Assembly (NCBI GenBank): GCA_026913215.1
Contig: JAPTYK010000007.1
Coordinates: 62,001 to 126,000, forward strand
Source of the DNA: Streptomyces diastatochromogenes
Lineage (GTDB): Bacteria; Actinomycetota; Actinomycetes; Streptomycetales; Streptomycetaceae
DNA length: 64,000 bases
Direction of reading: 5' to 3'
The notes under the pieces were generated by a model. It saw only the letters and a list, made by a program, of their open reading frames with translations. It searched no databases and was not told the DNA's origin. Both the position numbers and the translations under genes were made by a program. This document shows positions 1 through 8,498 of this stretch, piece by piece (position 1 is the stretch's first letter; each line of letters starts with the position of its first letter).

Positions 1-1
1 G

Positions 2-664
2 ATGACTGCCCAGGCGAACTTGCCCAAGATCGGCTCCAGGGTCACGGTCGAACGCTGGGCCCAGCGCGGCTGGGTGCACCGCTTGGCCCTGTCTCTGCGC
101 GCCGCCTGGCCGCACATCGCTTTCGACGTCCGCAACCACGGGCAGGGCGGGGCCACCAGCCGCGACATTGCGGGCATCATCGAAGCCGACCGGTCCACAA
201 CCGGCTCCAACTACGATTTGGTGTTCCTCGGCTGTGGCATCAACGACGTCTGGCGCGGCTTCCAAGGCCGCATGGCCGAAGCAGTCGGCATCGCGGAGTA
301 CACCCGGCACCTGACCGGCATGCTTGACCAGCTCAGCGGATACTCCCGCCGGATCGTCGTCGTCTCCGAGACCCCGTTCGGCCCGATCGAGGATCCGGCC
401 ACTGTCACAGCGATGAACGCGGAGCTGGGCCGCTACAACGAGGCCGCCCGCGCGGCGGCCGCCGCGCACGGCACGTTATTCCTGGACGTGTGGACCCCGT
501 TCACCACCGTCGCCCGGCTGATGGACGACCCGGCCGCCTTGTGGAGCGACGGAGTGCACCTGAGCGAACTCGGCGACACCGTCCTGCTCCAGCAAGCCGA
601 GCAGCTCCTCGCCGAGCACGGCACCATCGAGGAGCTGCTGGACTGTCCGCTCCCAGGTGCGTGA
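2..664 (+). CDS. SGNH/GDSL-type hydrolase, 5' end outside the window
   Basis: Probable esterase/lipase-like hydrolase of the SGNH family. The visible 220 residues hold the later family blocks: a glycine in GQGGATS (block II), GCGINDV (block III, G-x-N-D) and SDGVHLSELG (block V, D-x-x-H with the catalytic Asp and His). The block I GDS motif with the nucleophile Ser is missing, so the first in-frame ATG at base 2 is probably internal and the gene starts before the window. It converges on the leftward amidase gene. The family is clear; the substrate is unknown. Confidence 0.8.
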   Translation: MTAQANLPKIGSRVTVERWAQRGWVHRLALSLRAAWPHIAFDVRNHGQGGATSRDIAGIIEADRSTTGSNYDLVFLGCGINDVWRGFQGRMAEAVGIAEYTRHLTGMLDQLSGYSRRIVVVSETPFGPIEDPATVTAMNAELGRYNEAARAAAAAHGTLFLDVWTPFTTVARLMDDPAALWSDGVHLSELGDTVLLQQAEQLLAEHGTIEELLDCPLPGA

Positions 665-744
665 GGCTGCACTGACGGCGTGCACCACATACCGAGCTGC
701 TGGAAAGTGCCAGAGCACCTCAGCCGAGGGGCCCTGGCACGGCT

Positions 745-2349
745 CTACTGCTTTCGCAGTTCAGCAGGGCTCAGGGGCTTCGGCAGCTTCGGCAGCAGCT
801 GTGCCAAGTGTGCTGCCACAGCAATGACCGTGCGGTCGGCGAGGTACGGCCCGACAATCTGAATGCTCAGTGGCACCCCGTCGGTCGTCCGCCCGGCGGG
901 GACGATCGCTGACGGGAGGCGTACCTGGCTGGTCAGGTTAAGCCAGGTCGTCTGGTCGTAGTAGCTGCGCTTCGCTCCGTCGACGGTGATGGACCGCTGC
1001 TGCACTGGGATGGACGTCTGGTCTTCGACAGCTGCTGTCGGTGTGGCCGGCGTGATCAGGATGTCGTGCTGGGTGAAGTACTGGGCCCAGCGCTGGCGCA
1101 ACTTCTCGCGGGCTTCATTAGCGATCAGCCAGTCGCGATGGCGCTGCGTGCGTGCCCGCAAGTAGAAGGCTCCGGGAGAGGTGTCACCGGGGGCGAGCTT
1201 GTCCGCCTGGTCCACCTCGCCCTGGAACACGGCGTCCGGGGTGGTGGCGGTTGACGTGGCGTACATCAGGTTCGTGAAGGCCCGGTCGGACTCCGGCATG
1301 CTGACGGGCCGCGTGGTGACGTCGACCTGCGCCCCGGAGGAGCGTACGAGTCCCGTCACGGTGCTCATCAGGTCCCGGGTGGCCGCATCGACACGGCAGT
1401 GGTCGTCGTCGGCCCAGATGCCGACCCGGTAGTCCCGCAGCCGGGACAAGCGGGGGCCGGGCAGCTCTACCCGCCAGGCCGGGGCGTCTGCCGGTGCTGG
1501 CCCGGCGAGGACGCCCAGGAGGAGAGCAAGGTCGGCCGGTGTCCGCGCGAGCGGACCGAGCGTGGTCATGTCACTCGAAGTGAGCCAGCCGGGCAGCCGG
1601 GGAATGTGGCCGCGGGTGGAGATCAGCCCGTAGCTCGGGCGCAGGGTGTAAACACCGCAGTAGGCGGCTGGGAGCCGTAGCGACCCGGCGAGATCGCTGC
1701 CGACCTCAGCGCTCGTGAGGCCTGCGGCGACGGCGGCCGCCGGGCCGCCGGAGGAACCACCTGCGGTCCGGCCGGGAGCGTGCGGGTTCTTGGTGGTGCC
1801 GAACAGGGCGTTGGAGGTCTGGATGTCCTGGCAGTACGCCGGGGTGTTGGTCTTCCCGATGATGATCGCGCCCGCTTCACGAAGCCGGGCGACGGCGTCC
1901 GCGTCCTGGTCGGGAACGTGGTCCTTCAGGTCGGGTGAGCCGCATGTGGTCCGCATGGCGGCGGTTTCGAGGGCGTCCTTCACCGTGAGGGGAAGGCCGT
2001 GCAAGGGTCCGAGCGGTTTGCCCGTACGCGCGATGTGCCGGTCGGCGCTGTCGGCTTCCTTCCTCGCGCGCTCGACGTCCAGGGTGACGATCGCGTTGAC
2101 CCCTGGGTTGGCCGCTTCGATGTGCTTCAGCTGCAGCTCCAGGAGCTGTCGGCTGGAGATCTTTCGGCTGGTGAGGGCCGCCACCTGCTCGTGGGCGGGG
2201 CGCAGGTGGGGAGCGGTGGTCATGGATGCGGCCCTTCGGTCGTCCTTGTCCTGGGTGCGGGGCGGAACTACGGCATGGGCAGCGCTGGGCATCGAGGCGT
2301 TTACGGCCACGGCTGCTGCGGTGCCGGCGAGGAAGGTACGTCTGATCAC
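745..2349 (-). CDS. Amidase signature family protein with Tat signal
   Basis: A 534-residue amidase-signature enzyme that hydrolyses a carboxamide bond. The Ser-cisSer-Lys triad is visible: Lys in PLTVKDALETA, the Gly/Ser stretch GGSSGGPAAAVAAG, and the nucleophile Ser in GSDLAGSLRLPA. The N-terminus MIRRTFLAG followed by a hydrophobic stretch and AHA is a twin-arginine export signal, so the enzyme is probably secreted. The start is GTG, and GTGA overlaps the stop of the upstream membrane-protein gene. It is therefore translationally coupled as the last gene of a four-gene leftward operon (EspR-like regulator, metallopeptidase, membrane protein, amidase). The substrate is unknown. Confidence 0.9.
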   Translation of the reverse strand: MIRRTFLAGTAAAVAVNASMPSAAHAVVPPRTQDKDDRRAASMTTAPHLRPAHEQVAALTSRKISSRQLLELQLKHIEAANPGVNAIVTLDVERARKEADSADRHIARTGKPLGPLHGLPLTVKDALETAAMRTTCGSPDLKDHVPDQDADAVARLREAGAIIIGKTNTPAYCQDIQTSNALFGTTKNPHAPGRTAGGSSGGPAAAVAAGLTSAEVGSDLAGSLRLPAAYCGVYTLRPSYGLISTRGHIPRLPGWLTSSDMTTLGPLARTPADLALLLGVLAGPAPADAPAWRVELPGPRLSRLRDYRVGIWADDDHCRVDAATRDLMSTVTGLVRSSGAQVDVTTRPVSMPESDRAFTNLMYATSTATTPDAVFQGEVDQADKLAPGDTSPGAFYLRARTQRHRDWLIANEAREKLRQRWAQYFTQHDILITPATPTAAVEDQTSIPVQQRSITVDGAKRSYYDQTTWLNLTSQVRLPSAIVPAGRTTDGVPLSIQIVGPYLADRTVIAVAAHLAQLLPKLPKPLSPAELRKQ

Positions 2350-3575
2350 TGTTCGTCTCCCGCCCGGCTGGCGGAGCGTGCCGGGTGCTGTGCTGGTGAA
2401 GTTGATTCGGCGGGCGGAGTGAAGTGTGCGGCGATGCGCAGTTGGGCCTGCATGTCCTCTTGTGTCGTGGCAATCGAAAGTCGGGCGTCGGCGTACTCGG
2501 CCGGCTCGGTGTAGTCCTGGCCACGCGTGAGGCTGGAAATAGCCTGGCTGATTTGCTCGGCAGTCACCGCGGCCGCAAGTTCGGGATCCTGAAGTCCTTG
2601 CCCCCGGAGTCGGGTTTCGGCCTTGGCTCGAACTTGCGGGTCCAGGTAGGGCCGAAGTTCGATCATCCCGTCACGAATCTCAGTTACTCGTCGGTATAGA
2701 AGGAAGCTCACCGAACGGAACCGCACAAGCTCCTGCATCTGCGACGGAGCGGGCATTAGGGCGATCGTGGGTGCGGCAGCATGAAGTGCTCGCCAGAGGG
2801 GCTGAAGGCGCCACAAGGCGTATTGATCACGCGACCAGACGCGAAGGCCCTCAATCCGCCCCATGAGGGTCGGAAGGAAGTATCCGATCAAGGTGAGCAG
2901 CGCACCTACATCTCCGCAGAACCAGGCGATGTCCTTGAATCGGGCGACACTGAAGCCGAACGAGTCGCCGAGGATTCCGCCGATCCTGATGGCGCAGTAG
3001 CCCATGATCACGACAGCGCCGGTCGTGATGGTCCGCAGCCCGCGGACGACCCAGACGTTGCCGGCCTGGCGTGCGTGTCGCCAGCAGACAACCCCGAGGT
3101 AGACCTCCGCGGTCGTGTACGCGGCCATGTAGAGCGCGAGGTAGGCCTTGTAAGCCGGATCGTGGACGTAGTAGGTGGCGAAGTCGGAGGTCCGCTGCAC
3201 AGCCGGCGTCAGGAAGGCGAACAGAGTGAACAAGCCGACGATGACCCCGACACCGGCGGCGCCGAAGAGGCGGGTCCGACGACGTGCCTTCTGGGCGGGC
3301 AGGGCCCAGTGAGCCAGCACGCTGGTCTGGAACACCAGCACCAGGATCACGCAGCTTTGGGCGAGCGGAACCGCGATGTTGGTGATCCCCAAGGTGCTGT
3401 CGATGCGAATCCAGATTGGTGTTATGGATATCGCGAAGCTCAGAGCGGACGACAGATACACCAGGCTCAGAAGCACGAGAGATGATTCTCGCCTGTTCTG
3501 TTTCAGGTCCCGGAGCAGGAAAAGAAACCCCAAACTTGCGATCACCAAACAGATGGGGTGAAGTATGTCCTTCAC
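2346..3575 (-). CDS. MAB_1171c/DUF6545-family membrane protein
   Basis: A 409-residue protein whose first ~240 residues form about seven hydrophobic segments and whose C-terminal ~170 residues are soluble. The region with L-P-L-W-R-A-L-H and RRVTEIRDGMIELRPY is typical of MAB_1171c-like putative transporters. The GTG start lies 5 bp after the stop of the metallopeptidase gene, and the stop overlaps the amidase start. A paralogue sits at 5783-7066 with the same neighbour type, and both carry LxPLWR(A/D)L and VTEIRD(G/V)MI/IYEL. The function is not established for the family. The context suggests a membrane component working with an ImmA/IrrE-type peptidase. Confidence 0.85.
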   Translation of the reverse strand: MKDILHPICLVIASLGFLFLLRDLKQNRRESSLVLLSLVYLSSALSFAISITPIWIRIDSTLGITNIAVPLAQSCVILVLVFQTSVLAHWALPAQKARRRTRLFGAAGVGVIVGLFTLFAFLTPAVQRTSDFATYYVHDPAYKAYLALYMAAYTTAEVYLGVVCWRHARQAGNVWVVRGLRTITTGAVVIMGYCAIRIGGILGDSFGFSVARFKDIAWFCGDVGALLTLIGYFLPTLMGRIEGLRVWSRDQYALWRLQPLWRALHAAAPTIALMPAPSQMQELVRFRSVSFLLYRRVTEIRDGMIELRPYLDPQVRAKAETRLRGQGLQDPELAAAVTAEQISQAISSLTRGQDYTEPAEYADARLSIATTQEDMQAQLRIAAHFTPPAESTSPAQHPARSASRAGDEQ

Positions 3576-3580
3576 GGGCC

Positions 3581-4090
3581 TTACTTTCTTCCGCGCAGAA
3601 ATGTGCGCGCTACGCGTCGGTCCACTTCCGATTCGCCGCGTTGGGAAATTATGCGACGCTGGGATGCGTGGATGTGGGCTTGGAGATATGAGCCGTCGAG
3701 TTCGGCTTCCATCTCGTCCTTTTCGTCGTACTGGGTCCGACCGAGCACCATCTGGATCAGTTCAGGGTCGAGATCCGGAAGAAGTCCCCCGACGGTCTCG
3801 CCGCCGATGCTCACTCCACCCTTATGATTCCTCAGCATGTGAGCGAATTCATGGGCGATGATGTGATCCTGGTGAGCCAGCGTGGTTCGCGGATCGAAGA
3901 AGACAATGTGCCGACTCTTCGTGGCGACCCACATGCCGCATGGGGCGGACCAGTCCAATTCGGCGGGCTGCAGCTCGACTGCGCGACCTGTGCGCCGCTC
4001 GATCTCGGGTGCCAGGTCACGGATGCTGGGGGCAGGCGGGAGGCGGAGGCCGCGGACGAAGCCTTCGCTGGCCCGCCTTTGTTCCTGCAT
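3581..4090 (-). CDS. ImmA/IrrE-type metallopeptidase
   Basis: A 169-residue predicted zinc metallopeptidase. HEFAH at residues 80-84 is the HExxH zinc site, and the acidic stretch DEMEAELDG near 126-132 can supply the third ligand. ImmA/IrrE peptidases typically cleave or inactivate an XRE-type repressor. Here an EspR-like XRE regulator lies 44 bp upstream in the same operon, which makes it the obvious candidate partner (inference). The chosen start is the ATG at 4090, preceded by GGGAGGA at good spacing; a TTG one codon earlier is less likely. A longer relative is encoded divergently at 5086-5790. Confidence 0.88.
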   Translation of the reverse strand: MQEQRRASEGFVRGLRLPPAPSIRDLAPEIERRTGRAVELQPAELDWSAPCGMWVATKSRHIVFFDPRTTLAHQDHIIAHEFAHMLRNHKGGVSIGGETVGGLLPDLDPELIQMVLGRTQYDEKDEMEAELDGSYLQAHIHASQRRIISQRGESEVDRRVARTFLRGRK

Positions 4091-4133
4091 CAACTAATCC
4101 TCCCGGGCTGGTCATGGGCGCTGGTCAGACACA

Positions 4134-4619
4134 CTAGAGAACCGGCTCGTCGGGCTCGTCAGGCAGCCCCTCGAGTTCCCGCACCCTGTCGATCATGGTC
4201 ATCAGCGTGTCCATGCTCTTGGGTGAGAGGCCGACGGCGCGCAGGGCTACGCGTTCTACGCCGGAATGCTGGAGCTTTTGTAGACGCTTCAACTGTTCGC
4301 CGTATCGGCGTGCAAGATCATCATCGAAGAAGTACGCCGGCGGCACCTTGAAGAACTCCGCGATAGCCTCGTAGTGGCGTCGCGTCGGGTTGTCGCGCCG
4401 TCCGGTTCGCAACTGCCATAGATAGGTGCCGGATATCGTGGAGCCGCCCTGCTCTTTAAGGGCTGCGGCGACTTCGTCATTGGTGTAGGGGCCGCGGTTC
4501 TTCGGGTGTACGACTTCGAAGAGCTGGTTCAGCTTGTCGGCTAGCGAGAGACCTTCGTCACAGGCCTCATTCGCCTCAGTGGGGTCTTCCGGCTGGGGTC
4601 GCGGGTTCGCGGGGGTCAT
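4134..4619 (-). CDS. EspR-like XRE transcriptional regulator
   Basis: A 161-residue DNA-binding protein. The stretch LADKLNQLFEVVHPKNRGPY, followed by an HTH containing TYLWQLRTGRRDNP and then YEAIAEFFKVPPAYFFDDD, matches the layout of Mycobacterium EspR (N-terminal HTH with an R-(S/T)-G-x-R-x-N-P recognition region, then a C-terminal dimerisation helix, here RVALRAVGLSPKSMDTLMTMI). The start is placed at the ATG at 4619 because GAAGGA lies just upstream; the frame is open further upstream but without a good ribosome site. It heads the leftward operon, and a perfect 15-bp inverted repeat 26-94 bp upstream is a likely autoregulatory operator. Confidence 0.88.
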   Translation of the reverse strand: MTPANPRPQPEDPTEANEACDEGLSLADKLNQLFEVVHPKNRGPYTNDEVAAALKEQGGSTISGTYLWQLRTGRRDNPTRRHYEAIAEFFKVPPAYFFDDDLARRYGEQLKRLQKLQHSGVERVALRAVGLSPKSMDTLMTMIDRVRELEGLPDEPDEPVL

Positions 4620-4644
4620 GCAGTCCTTCTCGGCGTCGAGGGCA

Positions 4645-4713
4645 ATCCATCTCAGTTGACTATGCCACGGGCATACGCATACGTTCATACCGGCCTGATC
4701 AACTGAGATGGAT
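4645..4713. promoter_or_regulatory. Perfect 15-bp inverted repeat, candidate operator
   Basis: ATCCATCTCAGTTGA at 4645-4659 and its exact reverse complement at 4699-4713 flank a 39-bp core. The core contains the overlapping direct repeat GCATACGCATAC and CATACC-like elements. The site sits just upstream of the EspR-like regulator gene, in the 466-bp gap between the two divergent cassettes. It could control both directions. I see no other gene in 4620-5085. Confidence 0.6.
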
Positions 4714-5085
4714 CGAGGGGCTGGCGCCGTGAGGTCTTACGCCGCGAGCCGTGGCGCAGGGCTTTTCCGTGTGCCGCGTGCCGACGGGGATGAGCAGTTC
4801 GCGGTCAAACCTCCGTCCTACAGGGCGAGTTGCACTGCTGCCGCCAGTCGGAACAGCTCCGAATTGGGCGTGCCAATGATCCGGCCAGGGTCGGTTGCTG
4901 TGCCGGTGGGAGACGGGGCTCATCGGCATGGCTGCCGCAGGTGTCCACCGCCGCGGACAGGGACGTACCGGGATTGACCTGCGTCCTGCCGAGGACAGCA
5001 CAGGAAGGGCTGTCCGACCTGTCGGCGTCATCGTGACGCCGCAGGGTTCGAGACCCGTCTCGATGATCAAGGGGGAAGCAGCGGA

Positions 5086-5790
5086 ATGTCGCGCAACGAC
5101 GGCTCCAGCCAGTCGGCAGACATAGCCCAGGACACAGCACAGGCAGAGGCGGACAGCAAGGTCCGCCGACTGCGAGTTCCACGCAGACCCGCTCGCCCTT
5201 CTGTCTTCTCTTCCTGGCGCACTGCTTGGCAGCGGCGGCGGATCCTGCGGCGCGACGTCTCCGAGATCGTCGACTCGATGCCCATCCCCGTTCCGTTTGA
5301 CCTGGACCAGCTCATCGCAAACATCGAGGCGGCCAGAGGCCGGCGGATCATCCTCATGCCAGTCCCCGACCACCTCCTGGGCAGCAGCGGCGTGTGCGGC
5401 CTGTGGCTCAAGCACCAGCACAAGGCGCTGGACGTGATCCTGCACGTGGACAGCACCTCGGCCTATCACCGGCAGCAGATCATCCTGCACGAGCTGGTCC
5501 ATCTCTGGGCCGACGACGCAGACGGTGTGACCGAGGGCGAAATGGACGACCTCGTGGCGGGCCTTCCGGCAGCCCTCGTTGACCGGCTCATCGGACGGAA
5601 CCAGGTCGCCGCCCGCCGCCGGTACGAGTCATACCGAGAAGTGCGCACAGAAGCCGCCGCCGCCCGGATCAACGAAGCAGCCTCCTTCGACACCTACATC
5701 GAAGACACGACCGCCCGACGCCTGGCGGCGGATTTCGCCTATCCCTGCGGCAACGCAACAAGCACCCTACGAGGGGATCACAATGTCTGA
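5086..5790 (+). CDS. ImmA/IrrE-like metallopeptidase domain protein
   Basis: A 234-residue protein with HELVH at residues 135-139 (HExxH zinc site) in the fold context VCGLWLKHQHKALDVILHVD ... QIILHELVHLWADDA. This parallels the smaller leftward peptidase (CGMWVATKSRHIVFFD ... HIIAHEFAHML). It has an extra basic N-terminal region of about 65 residues (RRLRVPRRPARPS, RRRILRRD) and a longer C-terminus. A strong GGGGGAAG site precedes the ATG. Its last 8 bp overlap the start of the following membrane-protein gene, so the two are coupled. The target is unknown; the EspR-like regulator or another HTH protein nearby is a candidate. Confidence 0.85.
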   Translation: MSRNDGSSQSADIAQDTAQAEADSKVRRLRVPRRPARPSVFSSWRTAWQRRRILRRDVSEIVDSMPIPVPFDLDQLIANIEAARGRRIILMPVPDHLLGSSGVCGLWLKHQHKALDVILHVDSTSAYHRQQIILHELVHLWADDADGVTEGEMDDLVAGLPAALVDRLIGRNQVAARRRYESYREVRTEAAAARINEAASFDTYIEDTTARRLAADFAYPCGNATSTLRGDHNV

Positions 5791-7066
5791 CGCGCTCGCG
5801 TACGTCATCGCGGGCCTGCTGCTCGTGCAGGCCGTACTGAGAGCCAAGTCCGCACTACGGGGTCGCGTGCGCGAGAGGTCGCTCTGGGGCGCCTTCGCTG
5901 CCCTTGCCGCGTCCTGGCTCGCAAGGACCGAGCCGGGGCGCAACCTGCTCAATAGCTTTGGTGTGCCGGACCTCGCCTACCTCGTCAAGCACGTCCTGGC
6001 CATCCTGGGCATCTGCGTCCTCCTCAAGTACGTCACGGCCGTCTACCGCACTGCTGACGATGCCGCCAGAGTCCGCCGATCGGTGCGGATCTCCGCCCTT
6101 GTTCACCGCGTGGCCACGCGCGCGTCTCTCGTCACCGTGGGGGTCATGGCGGCCGTCTTCCTCTTCGGCCTCGATGATCCCGACACCTCGACTGTCTTCT
6201 TCCTGGCCCGGCACGCCGGCGAGCCGGAACTCGCGGTGTACATGGGCCTCTTCTACCTCTACACCGCGGCGGCCGCGGCGGTCTGTGCGGTCCAGTGGGG
6301 CGGGGCGGTGTCACAGGCGCCGATGCGCTCGCTGAAGATCGGGCTGCGCATGATGTCCGTCTCCATGGTCCTGGCCGTGGTTTACGCCGTCCTGCGCATC
6401 GGCTACCTGATCCTGATCACGGTCCACCCGGTCTCCGACAGCTTCGCCATCAAGCAGGAAGCCGTGACCGACACGATCCTGTACGCGACGTTCCTCCTCT
6501 ACGGCCTGGGCGCGATTGCCCCGGCTTCGCATGCGGCCGGCGTCAGGTACCGGACGCTGCGCTCCCTTCGGGACCTTCACCCCCTGTGGCGTGACCTGGC
6601 GCTCACCGCGCCCCAGGTCGTACGGCACCGTCCAAGCCAGCTCCTGGGCAACAGCAAGCTCAGTGCGCCGGTGAACAGGCTGCGCGACCTCTTCGGTCAC
6701 GATGACTCCCCGACCCGGCGCCTTGGCCGCTATGTCACTGAGATCCGCGATGTGATCTACGAGCTTCGCCGGCATGCCCCGGAAGGCCTTGTCGACTGGG
6801 CCCGGCGGCAGGCCGAACTGGACGGAGCGCAGGGCAGCGACGCGGACATCACCGCCGAGGCCTACTGGATCCGGGGTGCCAAGATCGAACTGGCCGAGCG
6901 GGAGGCTGGCCTTCCGGCTCCGTTCCCCTTCGGCGCCGGAGACGACCTCGCGGAAGAGATCCCTCACCTCCGGGCCGTCGCTGCCGTCTACGGCCGCATC
7001 GGTCCGGTGAGTGCCAGCGAGAACCGCGGCGGACCGTCGGCCCCCATCGCAGCGATGACGACCTGA
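5783..7066 (+). CDS. MAB_1171c/DUF6545-family membrane protein (second copy)
   Basis: A 427-residue paralogue of the leftward membrane protein at 2346-3575. It has about seven hydrophobic segments in the first ~250 residues, then a soluble C-terminal domain with RDLHPLWRDLALTAPQV and YVTEIRDVIYELRRHAPEGL. The ATG at 5783 is preceded by GAGGGG and lies inside the end of the upstream metallopeptidase gene (8-bp overlap), indicating translational coupling. The peptidase-then-membrane-protein order repeats the divergent operon. A NUDIX hydrolase gene follows 23 bp later. Confidence 0.85.
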   Translation: MSDALAYVIAGLLLVQAVLRAKSALRGRVRERSLWGAFAALAASWLARTEPGRNLLNSFGVPDLAYLVKHVLAILGICVLLKYVTAVYRTADDAARVRRSVRISALVHRVATRASLVTVGVMAAVFLFGLDDPDTSTVFFLARHAGEPELAVYMGLFYLYTAAAAAVCAVQWGGAVSQAPMRSLKIGLRMMSVSMVLAVVYAVLRIGYLILITVHPVSDSFAIKQEAVTDTILYATFLLYGLGAIAPASHAAGVRYRTLRSLRDLHPLWRDLALTAPQVVRHRPSQLLGNSKLSAPVNRLRDLFGHDDSPTRRLGRYVTEIRDVIYELRRHAPEGLVDWARRQAELDGAQGSDADITAEAYWIRGAKIELAEREAGLPAPFPFGAGDDLAEEIPHLRAVAAVYGRIGPVSASENRGGPSAPIAAMTT

Positions 7067-7089
7067 CGAAGCAGACGGAGCACAGAATC

Positions 7090-7536
7090 ATGCGACCCAA
7101 CCACCTGAGTGCCGGCGTGTCCGCCGGGGCGATCGTGACCGATCACGAAGGCCGCGTTCTCCTCGTGAAGCCGACGTACAAGCCGGGCTGGAACCTGCCG
7201 GGCGGTCACCTCGATGAGGGAGAGCGTCCTCGTGAAGCGTGCGCGCGTGAGCTGCGCGAGGAGGTCGGCCTCGACCTGAAGGTGGGGCGCCTTCTGGTGT
7301 CCGCCTTCATCTCGCCCCCTGGCAGGCCGGCGCACGCGTACTACCTCTTTGAATGCGGACAGCTGACCGCAGGCGAAGAGCAGTCCATCCGTCTGCAGGA
7401 GGGGGAGCTGAGCGAGTACCGCTTCAGCGCCCCCGATGACATCCCCGAGTCGGACATCCCTCCGTTGGCGCGCAAGATGTGGGAGGCCGCGCTGATTGCC
7501 CGGGCGGAGGGTCGGCTGCTCTACGTTGAGGTGTAG
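7090..7536 (+). CDS. NUDIX hydrolase
   Basis: A 148-residue Nudix enzyme that hydrolyses a nucleoside diphosphate linked to another moiety. The Nudix box GGHLDEGERPREACARELREEVGL fits G-x5-E-x7-R-E-x-x-E-E-x-G-hydrophobic. It is preceded by GGAG and lies 23 bp after the membrane protein, so it is probably the third gene of the rightward cassette. The amidase occupies the equivalent last position in the leftward cassette. The substrate cannot be read from the sequence. It converges on the HTH gene at 7549-8430 with a 12-bp gap. Confidence 0.92.
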   Translation: MRPNHLSAGVSAGAIVTDHEGRVLLVKPTYKPGWNLPGGHLDEGERPREACARELREEVGLDLKVGRLLVSAFISPPGRPAHAYYLFECGQLTAGEEQSIRLQEGELSEYRFSAPDDIPESDIPPLARKMWEAALIARAEGRLLYVEV

Positions 7537-7548
7537 TCGTTCGGCGTC

Positions 7549-8430
7549 TTAGAGGTCCTCGAGCCCGTCGAGCCCGTCGGGGCCGAGCAGCTTGGCCAGC
7601 TCGTCGTTGACGTAGTCCAGCAGTTCGGCGGACACGCCGCCGTCCTCGCCACCGCGGGCCGCCATGACCTTGAGGCCGTTCTTCGCGGTGCGGATGCTGG
7701 CGACGATCCGGGCGACCTCTTCATCGTCGCTGCGGAAGAACATGGGCGGGACGTCGAGAGCCGTGGCCATCGCGTCGAGGACCTCGTCCGAGGCAACTGT
7801 CTCGGCGCCGGTGCGCAGGGCGAAGACCAGCTCGGTGTTCAGTACCTGACGCGAGGACTTCGCGTTGCCACGTGCGGCCAGCTCCCTGTCGGTGGGGGGC
7901 TGGTCGTACGTCTCGTTGAGGATGTACGAGATCTTCTCGGCGATGGTGCGCGGTCGGGCCGGCGCGGCCGCGGGAGTGAAGGCGCCGGTGACGTCCGGGA
8001 CGTACTTGCCGAAAGACCGGTCCTGGGCAGCCCGCAGTTCCTCGGTGGTCACCTTGTAGGCGGCGGCGAGCTTTCCGACGTAGTCGTCGTCCAGGGGGCG
8101 AACACCGCGTTCGGCGTTGCTGACCGGGATATGGCTGCGTGTGCCGATCAGCTTGCCGGTGCGGTACTGCGGGATGCCGGCGTCGCACCGCAGGTCGGCG
8201 AGGTCCGGCAGGCCGTCGCGAGGGAACAGATCATCGAGCGGCTTCCCCAGGACTCTGGCGAGGCCCGGCAGCTTCTCCGGGTCGGGTGTGGACTTTCCGC
8301 CTTCCCAGTTCGCGACGGCGGTGCCGGAGACTTCGACCCCTTCGGCAGCCCCAACCTGCTTCTGCGTGAGTTCCTTGTCGCGACGGAGCTTCCGCACGAG
8401 GGAACCGTCGAAGTGGCGAGGGGTAGGCAT
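7549..8430 (-). CDS. Three-domain XRE/EspR-like transcriptional regulator
   Basis: A 293-residue protein with three helix-turn-helix modules. Residues ~8-66 are a classic XRE domain (LVRKLRRDKELTQKQVGAAE ... GTAVANWEGGKSTPDPEKL). Residues ~75-135 are a second, weaker XRE-like domain (GKLIGTRSHIPVSNAERG). Residues ~155-235 resemble the EspR-like regulator at 4134-4619 (AEKISYILNETYDQPPT ... LVFALRTGAE ... ATALDVPPMFFRSDDEE). The C-terminus is acidic. AGGAG precedes the ATG. Stacking three such domains in one chain is unusual. Its targets are unknown. Confidence 0.85.
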   Translation of the reverse strand: MPTPRHFDGSLVRKLRRDKELTQKQVGAAEGVEVSGTAVANWEGGKSTPDPEKLPGLARVLGKPLDDLFPRDGLPDLADLRCDAGIPQYRTGKLIGTRSHIPVSNAERGVRPLDDDYVGKLAAAYKVTTEELRAAQDRSFGKYVPDVTGAFTPAAAPARPRTIAEKISYILNETYDQPPTDRELAARGNAKSSRQVLNTELVFALRTGAETVASDEVLDAMATALDVPPMFFRSDDEEVARIVASIRTAKNGLKVMAARGGEDGGVSAELLDYVNDELAKLLGPDGLDGLEDL

Positions 8431-8481
8431 CCGGAGACGCTCCTGAACGTGGTGGCGGGGGAATGTGGCAACTTCAGTTTA

Positions 8482-8498
8482 GCTATCCGTTTGATAGC
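8482..8498. promoter_or_regulatory. GCTATC-N5-GATAGC inverted repeat upstream of divergent genes
   Basis: GCTATCCGTTTGATAGC lies 52-68 bp upstream of the three-domain regulator gene. It sits in the 428-bp divergent gap (8431-8858) before the rightward OB-like gene, within a short AT-richer patch that also contains CTATCGGG. This is the natural place for an operator of that regulator. No further gene is evident in the gap. Confidence 0.45.

Noticed and set aside
4708..4977. Small rightward ORF in the divergent gap
   Set aside because: It begins inside the inverted repeat, has no ribosome site and has poor third-position bias.
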